A stretch of 64,000 nucleotides of DNA from Mycobacterium saskatchewanense (GCF_010729105.1 NZ_AP022573.1:1178001-1242000); one strand, 5' to 3'; positions 29,176 to 43,685 are shown, counted from the first letter of the stretch. Program-made: numbers and translations. The notes: generated by a model from the sequence alone, not told the origin.

Positions 29176-31016
29176 GCAAATCGTTCGGCCCCGAACCGCG
29201 GCGTGGGAACCCCGCGGTGTCGGTGGGTGTGCCTAACGTCTCGGCCATGGGTGCAGGCGGGGCCGCTCAGCTGAGTTTCGCCGATCTGGGGCCGCCGCTC
29301 GTGGCCGACGAGATCTCCTTGCGCGAAATGACTTTCGTCGTGGTCGACTTGGAAACCACCGGTGGGCGCACCAAGAGCACCGACGCGGCGGTGGCCGATG
29401 CCATCACCGAGATCGGGGCGGTCAAGGTCCGCGGCGGCGTCGTGCTCGGCGAGTTCGCCACCCTGGTCGACCCGCAGCGCACCATCCCGCCCCAGATCGT
29501 GCAGCTGACCGGCATCACCACGGCAATGGTGTGCGACGCCCCGACCATCGACGCCGTGCTGCCGATGTTCATGGAGTTCGCCGGCTTCGAGCACGGGACC
29601 GTGCTGGTCGCGCACAACGCCGGGTTCGACCACGGGTTCCTGCGCGCAGCGGCCGAGCGGTGCGGGATGCCCTGGCCGCGGCCCCGGGTGCTGTGCACGG
29701 TCCGGCTGGCCCGCCGGGTGCTGAGCCGTGAGGAAGCACCCAGCGTGCGGCTTGCCGCCCTGGCGCGGCTGTTCGCCGTCGCCGCGCAGCCCACCCACCG
29801 CGCCCTCGACGACGCCCGGGCCACCGTCGAGGTGCTGCACGCCCTCATCGAGCGGGTGGGCAACCAGGGCGTGTCCACCTACGCCGACCTGCGCTCGTAT
29901 CTGCCGGACGTGACGCCCGCCCAGCGACGCAAGCGCGTCCTCGCCGAGGGGCTGCCCCGCCGGCCGGGCGTCTATCTGTTCCGCGGGCCGTCCGGCGAGG
30001 TGCTCTATATCGGCACCGCGGTCGACCTGCGACGCCGGGTGAACCAGTACTTCACCGGCGCCGATCCCCGCGGCCGGATGAAGGAGATGGTCAACCTCGC
30101 CACCGCGGTCGACCACGTCGAGTGCGCGCACGCGCTCGAGGCGGGGGTGCGTGAGTTGCGGCTGCTGGCCGCGCACGCCCCGCCGTACAACCGCCGGTCG
30201 AGGTTTCCGCACCGGTGGTGGTGGGTGACGCTGACCGACGAGGCGTTTCCCCGCCTGTCGGTGATGCGGGCGCCGCGGCACGACCGTGCGATCGGCCCGT
30301 TCCGGTCCCGCGCCGACGCCGCCGATACGGCCGCCCTGTTCGCCCGGTTCACCGGGCTGCGGACGTGCACGGCGCGGCTGGCGCGCTCGGGGTTGCACGG
30401 CCCGGCCTGTCCCCCGCTGGAGGTGTCGCCCTGCCCCGCCGTCCGCGAGGCGACGGCCATCCAGTACGCCGCCGCCGTGGCCCGCGCCGCGGCCCTGATC
30501 GACGGATCGGACAACTCGGCCCTGGCCGAGGCCGTACAGCAGGTGACCGCGCTCGCCGAGCACCATCATTTCGAGAGCGCCGCGCGGCTGCGCGACCGCA
30601 CCGCCGTCGCCGTCGAGGCCCTGTGGCGGGGTCAGCGGCTGCGCGCCCTGGCCGCGATGCCCGAGCTGACCGCCGCCGCACCCGACGGCCAGGGCGGATA
30701 CCAGCTCGCCGTGATCCGCCACGGTCAGCTCGCCGCGGCCGGCACCGCCAGACGCGGTGTGCCCCCGATGCCGGTGATCGACGCGATTCATGCAGGGGCG
30801 CAAGCGATCCTGCCGGCGGCGTCCCCCCTCGGCGGCGCGCTCGTCGAGGAGACCGCGCTCATCGCGCGATGGCTGGCCGGCCCGGGCGTGCGCATCGTGC
30901 GGGTCGCCGACGCCTCGGACGAGGGCTGGGCCTCCCCGCTGCGGTCGGCCGGCGCCTGGGCGGCCTGGGCGGCGGCGGCGCGGTCGGCCCGGCTGGCGGG
31001 CGAGCAGCTGCGGGAC

Positions 31017-32846
<1,830 letters not shown>

Positions 32847-32875
32847 GCAGGCGCTGGACGAACAGGAGTGCTCGG

Positions 32876-33748
32876 TTGAAGAAATTGGGGTCTAAGAGAT
32901 CCGGCCGCGACTCGGTGGAACGCAGCCCCCGCAAAGGCGGGTCGGATCGCTCGCGCCGGCGGCTCCGCCGCCGCATGTCGGGCGGTTTGCTGCTGCTGAT
33001 CGCCCTGACGATCGCGGGCGGCCTGGCGGCCATCCTGACGCCGAGGCCGCAGGTGGCCGTCGCCGACGAGTCCTCCTCGGCGATGCTGCGCACCGGCAAG
33101 CAGCTGTTCGACACCTCGTGCGTGTCGTGCCACGGCGCCAACCTGCAGGGCGTGCCCGACCACGGGCCCAGCCTGATCGGTGTCGGCGAGGCGGCGATCT
33201 ACTTCCAGGTGTCGACGGGCCGGATGCCGGCGATGCGCGGGGAGGCACAGGCGCCCCGTAAGGAGCCGATCTTCGACGAGGCGCAGATCGACGCGATCGG
33301 TGCGTACGTGCAGGCCAACGGCGGCGGTCCCACGGTGGAGCGCAACCCCGACGGCAGCCTGGCGATGCGATCGCTGCGGGGCGACGACCTGGGCCGCGGC
33401 GGTGACCTGTTCCGCCTGAACTGCTCGTCCTGCCACAACTTCACCGGACGGGGCGGGGCGCTGTCGTCGGGCAAGTACGCGCCCACGCTGGACCCGGCCA
33501 ACGAGCAGCAGATCCTGGCGGCGATGCGGACCGGTCCGCAGAACATGCCGAAGTTCTCCGACCGCCAGCTGTCGCTGGACGCGAAGAAGGACATCATCGG
33601 CTACGTCAAGGCCGTGAGCGAGGAGCGTCAGCCCGGCGGCTACGGCCTCGGCGGCTTCGGGCCGGCACCCGAGGGCATGGCGGCCTGGATCATCGGCATG
33701 GTCGCGGCCATCGGCCTCGCGCTGTGGATCGGGGCACGAGCATCGTGA
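32876..33748 (+). CDS. qcrC: Cytochrome bc1 complex dihaem cytochrome c subunit QcrC
   Basis: A 290-residue membrane protein with two covalently bound haems. An N-terminal membrane anchor (about 37-54) leads to two cytochrome c domains, with CVSCH at 82-86 and CSSCH near 184, each with a downstream methionine ligand region, and a C-terminal membrane helix ([17 protein letters not shown]). Actinobacteria use this dihaem subunit in place of a soluble cytochrome c to carry electrons to CtaC. The TTG at 32876 has AGGAG 8 bases upstream; ATG 32843, overlapping the ctaE stop as ATGA, would add 11 residues. Confidence 0.95.
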   Translation: MKKLGSKRSGRDSVERSPRKGGSDRSRRRLRRRMSGGLLLLIALTIAGGLAAILTPRPQVAVADESSSAMLRTGKQLFDTSCVSCHGANLQGVPDHGPSLIGVGEAAIYFQVSTGRMPAMRGEAQAPRKEPIFDEAQIDAIGAYVQANGGGPTVERNPDGSLAMRSLRGDDLGRGGDLFRLNCSSCHNFTGRGGALSSGKYAPTLDPANEQQILAAMRTGPQNMPKFSDRQLSLDAKKDIIGYVKAVSEERQPGGYGLGGFGPAPEGMAAWIIGMVAAIGLALWIGARAS

Positions 33749-33797
33749 CCCGCGCCGAGACGATGCGAAACGAAGCGATGTGGAGGAACGGCGCAAA

Positions 33798-35003
33798 ATG
33801 AGCGACGCGAACGCCGTGGGCTCTGACACCGACAAGGGCACGGGCGGACCCCAGGAACCCGACGAGGCGGCCCTGGCCGCGATGTCGCACGACGAGCTGG
33901 TCGCGTTGGGCGGCAAGCTCGACGGCGTCGAGACCGTCTTCAAGGTCCCGCGCTGGCCCGTCGAGGGCACGAAGGCCGAGAAGCGTGCCGAGCGCTCGGT
34001 TGCGCGGTGGTTGCTGCTGGGTGGCGGCTTCGGGCTGGCGCTGCTGCTGGTCTTCCTGTTCTGGCCGTGGGAGTACAAGCCGAAGAGCGCCCCGGGCAGC
34101 CTGCTGTATGACCTGGCCACGCCGCTGTACGGGCTGACCTTCGGGATGTCGATCCTGTCGATCGCCATCGGCACGATCCTCTACCAGAAACGCTTTATCC
34201 CCGAAGAGATCTCGATCCAGCAGCGCCACGACGGGGTGTCCCGCGACATCGACCGCAAGACCGTGGTGGCCAACCTGACCGACGCGTTCGAGGGCTCCAC
34301 GGTCGGGCGGCGCAAGCTCATCGGGTTGTCGCTCGGTGTGGGCATGGGCGCCTTCGGGCTGTCCACCCTGGTGGCGTTTGCGGGCGGCCTGATCAAGAAC
34401 CCGTGGAAGCCGGTCGTGCCCACCGCCGACGGCAAGAAGGCGGTCCTGTGGACGTCGGGCTGGACCCCGAAGTACAAGGGCGAGACCATTTACCTCGCCC
34501 GGGCCACCGGCTCTGCCACCAACTCGCCGTTCATCAAGATGCGCCCCGAGGACATCGACGCCGGCGGCATGGAGACGGTCTTCCCGTGGCGCGAATCCGA
34601 CGGCGACGGGACCACCCCGGAATCGCAGGAGAAGCTCCGCGCGATCAACCAGGGCGTCCGCAACCCCGTCATGCTCATCCGGATCCGGCCCACCGACATG
34701 TCGCGCGTGGTCAAGCGGCAGGGCCAGGAGAGCTTCAACTTCGGCGAGCTGTTCGCCTACACCAAGGTGTGCTCGCATCTGGGGTGCCCGGCATCGCTTT
34801 ACGAAGAGCAGTCCTACCGAATCCTGTGCCCTTGCCACCAGTCGCAGTTCGACGCCCTGCACTTCGCCAAGCCGATCTTCGGCCCGGCGGCGCGCGCGTT
34901 GGCGCAACTGCCCATCACGATCGACTCCAACGGGTATCTGGTTGCCAACGGTGACTTCGTCGAGCCCGTCGGACCGGCATTCTGGGAGCGCACGACATCA
35001 TGA
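33798..35003 (+). CDS. qcrA: Cytochrome bc1 complex Rieske iron-sulphur subunit QcrA
   Basis: A 401-residue Rieske protein with the actinobacterial three-helix N-terminus (helices near 71-92, 110-132 and 170-190). The [2Fe-2S] ligands are in [11 protein letters not shown] and CPCHQSQFD, giving Cys-X-His and Cys-X2-His sets near residues 320-345. It accepts the first electron from menaquinol at the Qo site and passes it to QcrC. ATG 33798 was chosen for its upstream GGAGGA; GTG 33780 is an alternative. It overlaps qcrB by 4 bp (ATGA). Confidence 0.96.
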   Translation: MSDANAVGSDTDKGTGGPQEPDEAALAAMSHDELVALGGKLDGVETVFKVPRWPVEGTKAEKRAERSVARWLLLGGGFGLALLLVFLFWPWEYKPKSAPGSLLYDLATPLYGLTFGMSILSIAIGTILYQKRFIPEEISIQQRHDGVSRDIDRKTVVANLTDAFEGSTVGRRKLIGLSLGVGMGAFGLSTLVAFAGGLIKNPWKPVVPTADGKKAVLWTSGWTPKYKGETIYLARATGSATNSPFIKMRPEDIDAGGMETVFPWRESDGDGTTPESQEKLRAINQGVRNPVMLIRIRPTDMSRVVKRQGQESFNFGELFAYTKVCSHLGCPASLYEEQSYRILCPCHQSQFDALHFAKPIFGPAARALAQLPITIDSNGYLVANGDFVEPVGPAFWERTTS

Positions 35004-36694
35004 GTCCAAAACTGAGTCCCCCCAAGCCGCCCAAGATCGGCGATGTGCTGGCCCGCCAGGGTGAGGAAATCGACACCCGCTATCACCCGGCGGCGGCCGT
35101 CCGCAGGCAGCTCAACAAGGTCTTCCCGACGCACTGGTCGTTCCTGCTGGGTGAGATCGCGATGTACAGCTTCATCGTGTTGCTGCTCACCGGCGTCTAC
35201 CTGACCCTGTTCTTCGACCCATCGATGGCCGAGGTCACGTACAACGGCGCCTACCAACCGCTGCGCGGCGTCGATATGTCGAAGGCCTTCGCCTCGACGC
35301 TCGACATCTCCTTCGAGGTGCGGGGCGGCCTGTTCGTCCGCCAGGTTCACCACTGGGCGGCGCTGATCTTCGCCGCGTCGATCATGGTGCACCTGGCCCG
35401 CATCTTCTTCACCGGTGCCTTCCGGCGGCCGCGTGAGGCCAACTGGGTCATCGGCTCGCTGCTGCTGATCCTGGCCATGTTCGAGGGTTACTTCGGCTAC
35501 TCGCTGCCCGACGACCTGCTGTCCGGCATCGGGCTGCGCGCCGCCCTGTCCTCGATCACGTTGGGGATGCCGGTGATCGGCACCTGGCTGCACTGGGCGC
35601 TGTTCGGCGGCGACTTCCCCTGTGGGGGCGTGGGCAACGAGTGCGCGACGGCGGGCTACATCATCCCGCGCATGTACGCCCTGCACATCCTGCTGCTGCC
35701 GGGGATCATCCTGGCGCTCATCGGGCTGCACCTGGCGATGGTGTGGTTCCAGAAGCACACCCAGTTCCCCGGCCCGGGCCGCACGGAGCACAACGTGGTC
35801 GGCGTGCGGGTCATGCCGATCTTCGCGGTCAAGTCCGGCGCGTTCTTCGCGGCGATCGTCGGCGTGCTCGGCCTGATGGGCGGCCTGCTGCAGATCAACC
35901 CGATCTGGAACCTGGGCCCCTACAAGCCATCTCACGTCTCGGCCGGCTCGCAGCCCGACTTCTACATGATGTGGACCGAAGGCCTGGCGCGCATCTGGCC
36001 GCCATGGGAGTTTTACTTCTGGCACCACACCATTCCGGCAGCGGTCTGGGTGGCGCTCATCATGGGCCTGATCTTCATCCTGCTGATCATCTACCCGTTC
36101 CTGGAAAAGCGGTTCAGCGGCGACAAGGCGCACCACAACCTGCTGCAGCGGCCCCGGGACGTTCCGGTGCGCACGTCGATCGGCGCGATGGCGATCTCGT
36201 TCTACATGCTGCTGACGCTGGCGGCGATGAACGACATCATCGCGTTCAAGTTCGAGATCTCGCTGAACGCGACCACGTGGATCGGGCGCATCGGGATGGT
36301 GATCCTGCCGCCGTTCGTCTACTTCATCACCTACCGGTGGTGCATCGGGTTGCAGCGCAGCGACCGTGAGGTGCTGGAGCACGGCATCGAGACCGGGATC
36401 ATCAAGCGGTTGCCGCACGGGGCGTACGTCGAGCTGCACCAGCCGCTCGGCCCCGTCGACGATCACGGTCACCCGTTGCCGCTGGCCTACCAGGGTGCCG
36501 CCCTGCCCAAGCGGATGAACAAGCTGGGCTCGGGTGGATCGCCCGGTAGCGGTAGCTTCCTGCGCGCCGACCCGGCGTCGGAGGATGCGGCGTTGCGCGA
36601 GGCGGCGCACACCTCGGAGCACCGTCTGCTCACCGCGCTGCGCGAACACCAGGAAAGCAGCGTCGGCTCGAATGGGTCAGACGGGGAGCATTAG
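35000..36694 (+). CDS. qcrB: Cytochrome bc1 complex cytochrome b subunit QcrB
   Basis: A 564-residue integral membrane protein, the quinol-oxidising core of the complex and the known target of Q203-type inhibitors. Haem ligands are in [22 protein letters not shown] and [21 protein letters not shown]. The Qo-site motif appears as PPWEFYFWH, in place of the PEWY seen elsewhere. The C-terminal hydrophilic tail of about 110 residues is typical of actinobacteria. It is translationally coupled to qcrA, and a strong hairpin terminator follows 12 bp after the stop. Confidence 0.97.
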   Translation: MSPKLSPPKPPKIGDVLARQGEEIDTRYHPAAAVRRQLNKVFPTHWSFLLGEIAMYSFIVLLLTGVYLTLFFDPSMAEVTYNGAYQPLRGVDMSKAFASTLDISFEVRGGLFVRQVHHWAALIFAASIMVHLARIFFTGAFRRPREANWVIGSLLLILAMFEGYFGYSLPDDLLSGIGLRAALSSITLGMPVIGTWLHWALFGGDFPCGGVGNECATAGYIIPRMYALHILLLPGIILALIGLHLAMVWFQKHTQFPGPGRTEHNVVGVRVMPIFAVKSGAFFAAIVGVLGLMGGLLQINPIWNLGPYKPSHVSAGSQPDFYMMWTEGLARIWPPWEFYFWHHTIPAAVWVALIMGLIFILLIIYPFLEKRFSGDKAHHNLLQRPRDVPVRTSIGAMAISFYMLLTLAAMNDIIAFKFEISLNATTWIGRIGMVILPPFVYFITYRWCIGLQRSDREVLEHGIETGIIKRLPHGAYVELHQPLGPVDDHGHPLPLAYQGAALPKRMNKLGSGGSPGSGSFLRADPASEDAALREAAHTSEHRLLTALREHQESSVGSNGSDGEH

Positions 36695-36705
36695 CCGGAT
36701 CGACC

Positions 36706-36735
36706 ACGGGGGCCGCGCGATTGCGCGGCCCCCGT
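36706..36735 (+). terminator. Hairpin terminator of the ctaE-qcrCAB operon
   Basis: ACGGGGGCCGCGC (36706-36718) pairs perfectly with GCGCGGCCCCCGT (36723-36735) around the tetraloop GATT, a 13-bp stem placed 12 bp after the qcrB stop. No long U-tract follows, as is common for mycobacterial hairpin terminators. Confidence 0.8.
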
Positions 36736-36801
36736 TGCGTTGGGGCACATGCCCGTCCGAAGGGCGGTTAACTGGTGTCCTATGTGCGTTGTGGGCTTCC
36801 A

Positions 36802-37032
36802 GTGTGCGCTGAGGGCGGCGCTCGTCGGCATGTCGCCTACCCAGGCGCACAGTCAACGCCTTGAACGCACACTCAAATGCCCGTGGCGTTCCAGTCACCC
36901 TCAACGACTTCAACTATCCCGCAACAACTTCGAGTGTGCGCTCAGGGCCTCGAGCGTGCGCTGGCGGCGGCCCCACTCGGCGTGTCGCCTACCCAGCCAC
37001 ACGCCCAAGACGCCAGCCGCAACAACTTCGAG
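36802..37032. repeat. Convergent intergenic region with repeated GTGTGCGCT / TGTCGCCTACCCAG units (family A, copies 2 and 3)
   Basis: The 355-bp gap between qcrB and the next, convergent, gene has no coding sequence. After the qcr terminator it contains a duplicated module. TGTCGCCTACCCAG occurs at 36831 and 36983, each preceded by a GTGTGCGCT/GCGTGCGCT block and a CGGC(A/G)TGTCG core (36826 and 36978). CAACAACTTCGAGTGTGCG occurs at 36922 and 37020. Inverted arms CGCACACTC (36866) and GAGTGTGCG (36932) could fold. The core links it to the palindromes at 15767, 42488 and 49108. Confidence 0.6.
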
Positions 37033-37049
37033 TGTGCGGCGACGGCCCG

Positions 37050-37691
37050 TCAGCCCTCGGCGACCACGCGCCTGAGCTGCCGAATGTGCACCCACTCGAC
37101 GGCCGGCAACCCCGCGGCGACGGCGCCGGCGAGCCCGTAACCCACCCAGGACGCGCCGTCGTGACCCACGGCCATCAGATACGTCGCGGCCGCGACCGCG
37201 ATCAGGGCAACGCCCATGGTGCCCGCCAGCAAGACGGTGCCGCGCAACCAGATCCGATCCACCGCGGTCCCCGACCATTCCCCGGCCACACCGGTGGATT
37301 GCACCCGCGCCTGATGGGCCCGTTCGGGCCTGGGACGCAACCCCGCTCCCCCCAGCCGCACGGGAGGCCTGCCGGGGCCTCCAGGGGCGGTCATCGCCTG
37401 AGCGGCCGGCTCGGCCTGCGACATGCGACGAGCCCGAATCAGGACCGGAACTGCACCGGCAATGATCAGTGCGGACACGATGATCACGGCGTACAGCACC
37501 CAGGTGGTGTGTGGGCTGCTGGAAGCCTTGTGGAACCCCCGGCCCAGATCCACCAGCGCGACCACGGCGGCCACGCTGACGCCCAGCCAGACCAGCCAGA
37601 CGGCGGCGCACGACGCGATCAGGATCCGGTCGATGACTTCCGGCGGAATGCTGTCGTCGCCGCGCCGGTATGCGGCGTATCTGCTGACCAT
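37050..37691 (-). CDS. Conserved membrane protein (Rv2197c homologue)
   Basis: A 213-residue membrane protein with four predicted helices (two in the first 100 residues, two near 140-190). The loop between the pairs is basic and Pro/Gly-rich. The start overlaps the mmpS3 stop by one base (TGATG), so it is translated with mmpS3. No characterised domain was recognised. Location beside mmpS3 and the bcc-aa3 genes is conserved with M. tuberculosis. Confidence 0.82.
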   Translation of the reverse strand: MVSRYAAYRRGDDSIPPEVIDRILIASCAAVWLVWLGVSVAAVVALVDLGRGFHKASSSPHTTWVLYAVIIVSALIIAGAVPVLIRARRMSQAEPAAQAMTAPGGPGRPPVRLGGAGLRPRPERAHQARVQSTGVAGEWSGTAVDRIWLRGTVLLAGTMGVALIAVAAATYLMAVGHDGASWVGYGLAGAVAAGLPAVEWVHIRQLRRVVAEG

Positions 37692-38647
37692 CAGCAGTTC
37701 GTCTGCGGTCCGTCGTTGGTGTTCGACGAGAGCACCGTTCCGTCACTTGTGGTGATCGAGCAGTTGAGTTTGCTCACCCGGAACAGGCTGGACGCCTCGA
37801 CCGAGCCGACATCGGACTGCGATATCGGGGTGACCGTGATGGACCATGGGATGTACACGTTGTGCTGCGTGCGCCGCCGCCCCGAGGCGTCGACGTAGGT
37901 CACGGAGATGATGTCGCCCGGCGCTTTCGTGCCCGTCACCGAGTACGTCACCTGTCGCGGGCCTGCCGGGGTGGTGGTCGTCGGCGGCGGAGCCGCGGTC
38001 GTGGTCACCGGCGGCGGCGCCGCGGTGGACGTCGCGGGCGGCGGCGGTGGCGGCGGAGGGCTGGGTGTCACCGTCACTGTCTGGGTCTCCGTGGCTGTCG
38101 GGGTCTCGGGGCTGGGCGGTGGTGGCGGGGTGCTCGGAGGCGGCGGGGGCGGCGCCTTGGTGGTGGTTATCTCGTCTTGCATCGGCGGCATGGACGGGGT
38201 GGTGGTGCCGGGGGTGGCCAGCTTGTTGGTGTCGGTCCCGGCGACCAGCAGGGACACCGACACCACGAGCGCGATCGCGGCCACGATCGCGGCGACCCCG
38301 ACCACCCAGGGCCAGCGCGGGGCGCGGTGCTCGTCGTCGAAATCCGACGAGTCGTCGTATCCCTCGTAGTCGTAGAGCCGCGGGTCCGCCGGCACGTAGG
38401 GCCCGGTGACGAAATGTTCCGATTCCGGCGCCGAGTAGGCCCGGGAATACGCGTCCGTCTGGCCCGTCTGATCCGCCGCCGGAATCTCGGTGCTGTCGTC
38501 GAATGGTTCCAGGTCGCCGGCGGAATCCGAATCGTCGTGGGGCTCCCATTGGTCGTGGGGCCGGCCGCCGGAATCCGGGCCCGCGCCGAGGTCGCCCGCG
38601 GAATTCGCTTCTTCCGGCTCCCATTCCGGGGGATTCGGCCCGCTCAT
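37691..38647 (-). CDS. mmpS3: MmpS-family membrane protein MmpS3
   Basis: A 318-residue MmpS protein. An acidic cytoplasmic N-terminus of about 110 residues is followed by one membrane helix ([20 protein letters not shown]), a Pro/Thr-rich periplasmic stalk with long runs of prolines, and a C-terminal MmpS beta-domain ([20 protein letters not shown]). The last residues contain two cysteines that could form a disulphide. MmpS3 stands apart from the MmpS/MmpL pairs because no mmpL gene is adjacent; it has been linked to cell elongation and division in mycobacteria. Confidence 0.9.
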   Translation of the reverse strand: MSGPNPPEWEPEEANSAGDLGAGPDSGGRPHDQWEPHDDSDSAGDLEPFDDSTEIPAADQTGQTDAYSRAYSAPESEHFVTGPYVPADPRLYDYEGYDDSSDFDDEHRAPRWPWVVGVAAIVAAIALVVSVSLLVAGTDTNKLATPGTTTPSMPPMQDEITTTKAPPPPPPSTPPPPPSPETPTATETQTVTVTPSPPPPPPPPATSTAAPPPVTTTAAPPPTTTTPAGPRQVTYSVTGTKAPGDIISVTYVDASGRRRTQHNVYIPWSITVTPISQSDVGSVEASSLFRVSKLNCSITTSDGTVLSSNTNDGPQTNC

Positions 38648-38829
38648 TCTTGCCTGCCCTGTCCGACTGCTTCACCAGCGCGCGGGGCCCCGCGGTTACC
38701 TCGTTGCGCGCGCGCTTGGGAATTCCTCATGGTGCTTGGGCAAACCCTACCGAACGGTGTGGAGCAAAGACCTCCCGGCGAAGGCCCACCGATCAACTGG
38801 TGCCCTGATTGTGACCTTCGAGGCGCAAG

Positions 38830-39249
38830 TCAGTGCTTCTCGGGCCCGATGTAGTACTCGAACACCAGGCCGGCGACGGACGCGAGGATGAAGGCCACCC
38901 CGGCGGCGATCAGCCAAGGCAACCAGAGCGCGATGCCCACCGCGGCCACCGAGCCGGACAGCGCAATGAGGATCGGCCACCAGCTGTGCGGGCTGAAAAA
39001 TCCCAATTCGCCTGCGCCATCACTGATCTCGGCGCCCTCGTAGTCCTCGGGCCGGGTGTCGATCCGGCGCGCGACGAACCGGAAGAAGGTCGCCACGATC
39101 AAGGCGAGGCCGCCGGTCAGCGCCAGCGCGGTGGCGCCGGCCCACTCAGTGCCGCCGGTGGCGAAGAGCGCGGTCAGCACCGTGTACAGCACCGCCGCGA
39201 AGACGAAAAACCCGGCGACGAATTCGAATAGCCTGGCTTCGATATGCAT
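38830..39249 (-). CDS. ctaF: Cytochrome c oxidase subunit IV CtaF
   Basis: A 139-residue membrane protein with four helices, matching the actinobacterial subunit IV of the aa3 oxidase. Typical segments are [19 protein letters not shown] and the short extracytoplasmic loop with [10 protein letters not shown]. It starts 13 bp after ctaC and is co-transcribed with it. The subunit has no redox centre and helps assemble the oxidase within the bcc-aa3 supercomplex. Confidence 0.94.
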   Translation of the reverse strand: MHIEARLFEFVAGFFVFAAVLYTVLTALFATGGTEWAGATALALTGGLALIVATFFRFVARRIDTRPEDYEGAEISDGAGELGFFSPHSWWPILIALSGSVAAVGIALWLPWLIAAGVAFILASVAGLVFEYYIGPEKH

Positions 39250-39262
39250 TGGGGGTCCTCAC

Positions 39263-40372
39263 CTACTGGCTTTGGGTCAGTTCGCCGCGACGCGTGTCAA
39301 ACGGGTGGGTGGTCACCGCCAGCGGCGGCTGCGCGATCGCCTGCAAAGCCTCGGCGTTGTTCTTTCCGCCCATCCGCTGCTGCATGTACGCCTTGAAATC
39401 GTTGGGCGCCACCGCACGCACCTCGAAGTTCATCATGGAGTGGTAGGTGCCGCAGAATTCGGCGCAGTGCCCCACAAACGCACCGGGCTTGGTGATCTCG
39501 TCGACCTGGAAGACGTTGACGGAGTTGTTTGCCTCCGCGTTGGGAATGACGTCGCGCTTGAACAGGAATTCGGGCACCCAGAACGTGTGAACGACGTCCG
39601 CCGACGCCAGCCGGAACTGAATGCGTTTGCCGGTGGGCAACACCAAAACGGGGATTTCGGTGGGCGTCCCGAGGGTCTCCACCTTGTCGAAGTTCAGGTA
39701 CGTCCGGTCCGAGGTGTTGAGCCCGCGAATGGGCCCGACGCGCTCCTCCCCGTGGGCGTCCTTGCCTTCCGGCTTGGACACCATGGCGTTCTTCCGGGCC
39801 AGGTCGGTGCCGTCGTATGTCAGCGTGCCGTCCTTGAAGTCGACGCGCTGGTAACCGAACTTCCAGTTCCACTGGAAGGCCGTGACGTCGATCACCACCT
39901 CGGGGTCCTTGTCGACGTGCAGCATCTTCTCCTGCACCACCACGGTGAAGTAGAAGAGCACCGAGATGATGAGGAACGGGGTGACCGTGAGCACCAGTTC
40001 CAGGGGCATGTTGTAGCCGAACTGCCGGGGCAGCTCGGTGTCGGTGGCCTTCTTCCGGTGAAAGGCCGACGACCAGAACATCAGGCCCCACACGATGACG
40101 CCGACGGCCAGGGCCGCGATCACCGATCCGATCCACAGTTCCCGGTTCCAGTGGGCCTGCGGAGTGACACCCTCGGGCCAGCCCATCGCCAGCACGTGCG
40201 TCCAGCTGCAGCCGCTCAGGCTGACGGCCAGCACGCCCAGGGTCCCGGCCAGCGCGAGCGGCCGAAGACGACGGCCGAGGGTCCGGTCAGCGCGTCGGGA
40301 ACGGTCGCGCAAAAGGCCCCTTAACCTGCCCTGCGACATACGTTGCGAACGGACCTGCCCGCGAGGTGTCAC
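39263..40372 (-). CDS. ctaC: Cytochrome c oxidase subunit II CtaC
   Basis: A 369-residue lipoprotein-like subunit II. The lipobox LSGC places the modified cysteine at residue 55. Two membrane helices follow ([19 protein letters not shown] and [19 protein letters not shown]), then the cupredoxin domain binding CuA: a histidine in [12 protein letters not shown] and the cluster [15 protein letters not shown]. It receives electrons from QcrC and passes them to CtaD (encoded elsewhere). GTG 40372 has AGGAGG 8 bases upstream; ATG 40339 would be a shorter alternative. The frame stays open far upstream but that part is antisense to asnB. Confidence 0.96.
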   Translation of the reverse strand: MTPRGQVRSQRMSQGRLRGLLRDRSRRADRTLGRRLRPLALAGTLGVLAVSLSGCSWTHVLAMGWPEGVTPQAHWNRELWIGSVIAALAVGVIVWGLMFWSSAFHRKKATDTELPRQFGYNMPLELVLTVTPFLIISVLFYFTVVVQEKMLHVDKDPEVVIDVTAFQWNWKFGYQRVDFKDGTLTYDGTDLARKNAMVSKPEGKDAHGEERVGPIRGLNTSDRTYLNFDKVETLGTPTEIPVLVLPTGKRIQFRLASADVVHTFWVPEFLFKRDVIPNAEANNSVNVFQVDEITKPGAFVGHCAEFCGTYHSMMNFEVRAVAPNDFKAYMQQRMGGKNNAEALQAIAQPPLAVTTHPFDTRRGELTQSQ

Positions 40373-40528
40373 GTCGGCGCCTCCTGCTCGGATATCGAAT
40401 ACTACGCAGCGTAGACCACGCCGCTGACGCGGGCGAAGAAACCCCGGCGGGTCGGCCGGATGGGCGCTTCGCGACCTCCCGGGTGCGCCGGCCACACACG
40501 CCGCCGAAGTGCGGCATACTGGGGCGCC

Positions 40529-42463
40529 GTGTGTGGACTGTTGGCGTTCGTCGCGGGCCCGGCCGGTTCGGTCAACGATGCCGACGACGCCATCGCGCGC
40601 TCGTCGCACCTGATGCGCCACCGCGGGCCCGACGAGCCGGGAACCTGGTCCGACGGCGACGGATCCGTCGTCTTCGGGTTCAACCGGCTCTCCATCATCG
40701 ACATCGCCCACTCGCACCAGCCGCTGCGCTGGGGTCCCCCGGACGCGCCCGATCGCTACGTGTTGGTGTTCAACGGCGAGATCTACAACTACCTCGAGCT
40801 GCGCGAGGAGCTGACCGCCCAGTACGGCGCGGCCTTTGCCACCGACGGCGACGGCGAGGCGATCGTCGCCGGCTACCACCACTGGGGCACCGAGGTGCTG
40901 ACGCGGCTGCGCGGCATGTTCGCCTTCGCGCTGTGGGACACCGTCGCCAACGAGTTGTTGTGCGCGCGTGACCCTTTCGGCATCAAGCCGCTGTTCGTGG
41001 CGACGGGCGCCGGGGGCACGGCCGTGGCCAGCGAGAAGAAGTGTCTGTTGGACCTGGCCGAGCTGATCGGCTTCGACACCCGCATCGACGAGCGCGCGGT
41101 GCAGCACTACACGGTGCTGCAATACGTGCCGGAACCCGAGACGCTGCACCGCGGCGTGCGCCGGCTGGAATCGGGTTGCTACGCCCGCATCCGGCCGGGG
41201 CAACTCCCCCAGGTCACCCGGTACTTCACGCCGCGATTCGCGGCCACGCCGATCACCCGCGACACCGAGCAGGCCCGGTACGACGAGATCACCGCGGTAC
41301 TCGAGGATTCGGTCGCCAAGCACATGCGCGCCGACGTCACGGTGGGGGCGTTCCTGTCCGGAGGGATCGACTCGACGGCCATCGCGGCGCTGGCCATCCG
41401 GCACAACCCGCGGCTGATCACGTTCACCACCGGTTTCGAGCGGGAGGGGTTCTCCGAGATCGACGTGGCGGTGGCGTCGGCGGAGGCGATCGGCGCGCGC
41501 CACATCGCCAAGGTGGTCCACCCGGAGGAGTTCGTCGCCGCCCTGCCCGAAATCGTCTGGTACCTCGACGAGCCGGTCGCCGACCCCGCGCTGGTGCCCC
41601 TGTTCTTCGTCGCTCGCGAGGCCCGCAAGCACGTCAAGGTGGTGCTGTCCGGGGAGGGCGCCGACGAGCTGTTCGGCGGCTACACGATCTACCGGGAGCC
41701 GCTGTCGCTCAAGCCGTTCGACTACCTGCCCCGGCCGCTGCGGCGCTCGATGGGCAAGGTGTCCAAGCCGCTGCCGGAGGGCCTGCGCGGCAAGAGCCTG
41801 CTGCACCGCGGGTCCCTGACGCTCGAGGAGCGGTACTACGGCAACGCGCGCAGCTTCTCCGACGCCCAGCTGCGCGACGTGCTCCCGGGGTTCCGTCCCG
41901 ACTGGACGCACACCGACGTGACCGCGCCGGTGTACGCCGAGTCGGCGGGCTGGGACCCGGTGGCCCGCATGCAGCACGTCGACCTGTTCACCTGGCTGCG
42001 CGGCGACATCCTGGTCAAGGCCGACAAGATGACGATGGCCAACTCGCTGGAACTCCGCGTCCCGTTCCTGGACCCGGAGGTGTTCGCCGTCGCCTCCCGG
42101 TTGCCCGTCGACGCCAAGATCACCCGCACCACCACGAAGTACGCGCTGCGGCGCGCGCTGGAGCCGATCGTCCCGGCGCATGTGCTGCACCGGCCCAAGC
42201 TCGGCTTCCCGGTGCCGATCCGGCATTGGCTGCGCGCGGGCGAACTGCTCGAGTGGGCCCACGCGCTAGTGGCGGCGTCGCAAGCCGGTCACCTGGTGGA
42301 CCTGGACGCCGTGCGGCGCATGCTCGACGAGCACCGCAACGGCGTCAGCGATCACAGCCGCCGGCTATGGACGCTGCTGATCTTCATGCTGTGGCACGCG
42401 ATCTTCGTCGAGCACAGCGTGACTCCGCAGATCAGCGAGCCCGTCTACCCCGTTCAGCTCTAG
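40529..42463 (+). CDS. asnB: Asparagine synthetase (glutamine-hydrolysing) AsnB
   Basis: A 644-residue two-domain enzyme. The N-terminal Ntn glutaminase starts with the catalytic cysteine immediately after the initiator (GTG-Cys: CGLLAFVAG), with [14 protein letters not shown] further on. The synthetase domain has the PP-loop [15 protein letters not shown] and the [15 protein letters not shown] motif. In mycobacteria AsnB also has a role in amidation and drug tolerance (LtsA in C. glutamicum). It is divergent from ctaC. A palindromic terminator follows directly. Confidence 0.95.
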   Translation: MCGLLAFVAGPAGSVNDADDAIARSSHLMRHRGPDEPGTWSDGDGSVVFGFNRLSIIDIAHSHQPLRWGPPDAPDRYVLVFNGEIYNYLELREELTAQYGAAFATDGDGEAIVAGYHHWGTEVLTRLRGMFAFALWDTVANELLCARDPFGIKPLFVATGAGGTAVASEKKCLLDLAELIGFDTRIDERAVQHYTVLQYVPEPETLHRGVRRLESGCYARIRPGQLPQVTRYFTPRFAATPITRDTEQARYDEITAVLEDSVAKHMRADVTVGAFLSGGIDSTAIAALAIRHNPRLITFTTGFEREGFSEIDVAVASAEAIGARHIAKVVHPEEFVAALPEIVWYLDEPVADPALVPLFFVAREARKHVKVVLSGEGADELFGGYTIYREPLSLKPFDYLPRPLRRSMGKVSKPLPEGLRGKSLLHRGSLTLEERYYGNARSFSDAQLRDVLPGFRPDWTHTDVTAPVYAESAGWDPVARMQHVDLFTWLRGDILVKADKMTMANSLELRVPFLDPEVFAVASRLPVDAKITRTTTKYALRRALEPIVPAHVLHRPKLGFPVPIRHWLRAGELLEWAHALVAASQAGHLVDLDAVRRMLDEHRNGVSDHSRRLWTLLIFMLWHAIFVEHSVTPQISEPVYPVQL

Positions 42464-42468
42464 CGCCG

Positions 42469-42522
42469 AGCAGACGCAAAAGCACCGCGACACGCCGATT
42501 CACGGGTGTTTTTGCGTCTGCT
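42469..42522. terminator. Bidirectional hairpin between asnB and adoK (family A, copy 4)
   Basis: An 18-bp inverted repeat, from AGCAGACGCAAAAGCACC at 42469 to GGTGTTTTTGCGTCTGCT ending at 42522, has a single G-T wobble. The loop holds the core CGACACGCCG (42488-42497), the reverse complement of CGGCGTGTCG. It begins 6 bp after the asnB stop and ends 9 bp before the convergent adoK stop. Nearly the same arm sequence occurs at 49089-49144. Confidence 0.8.
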
Positions 42523-42530
42523 GGCCGGGC

Positions 42531-43545
<1,015 letters not shown>

Positions 43546-43685
43546 CACGCCCCATCTACCACCGTTGTTTCCGCGGTCGGCGGAAACGCGTGCGCTAGCC
43601 TGCCCTAGAGCAACCACGTCGCTGGAACCCGAACGCGGGCGCTAAGCCCGCTCGTGGTCCCGTCTACCACCGTAGGAGACCTTCG

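Noticed and set aside
36802..37032. CRISPR-like array
   Set aside because: Only two to three imperfect copies, unequal spacing and no cas genes; it fits dispersed intergenic repeats better.
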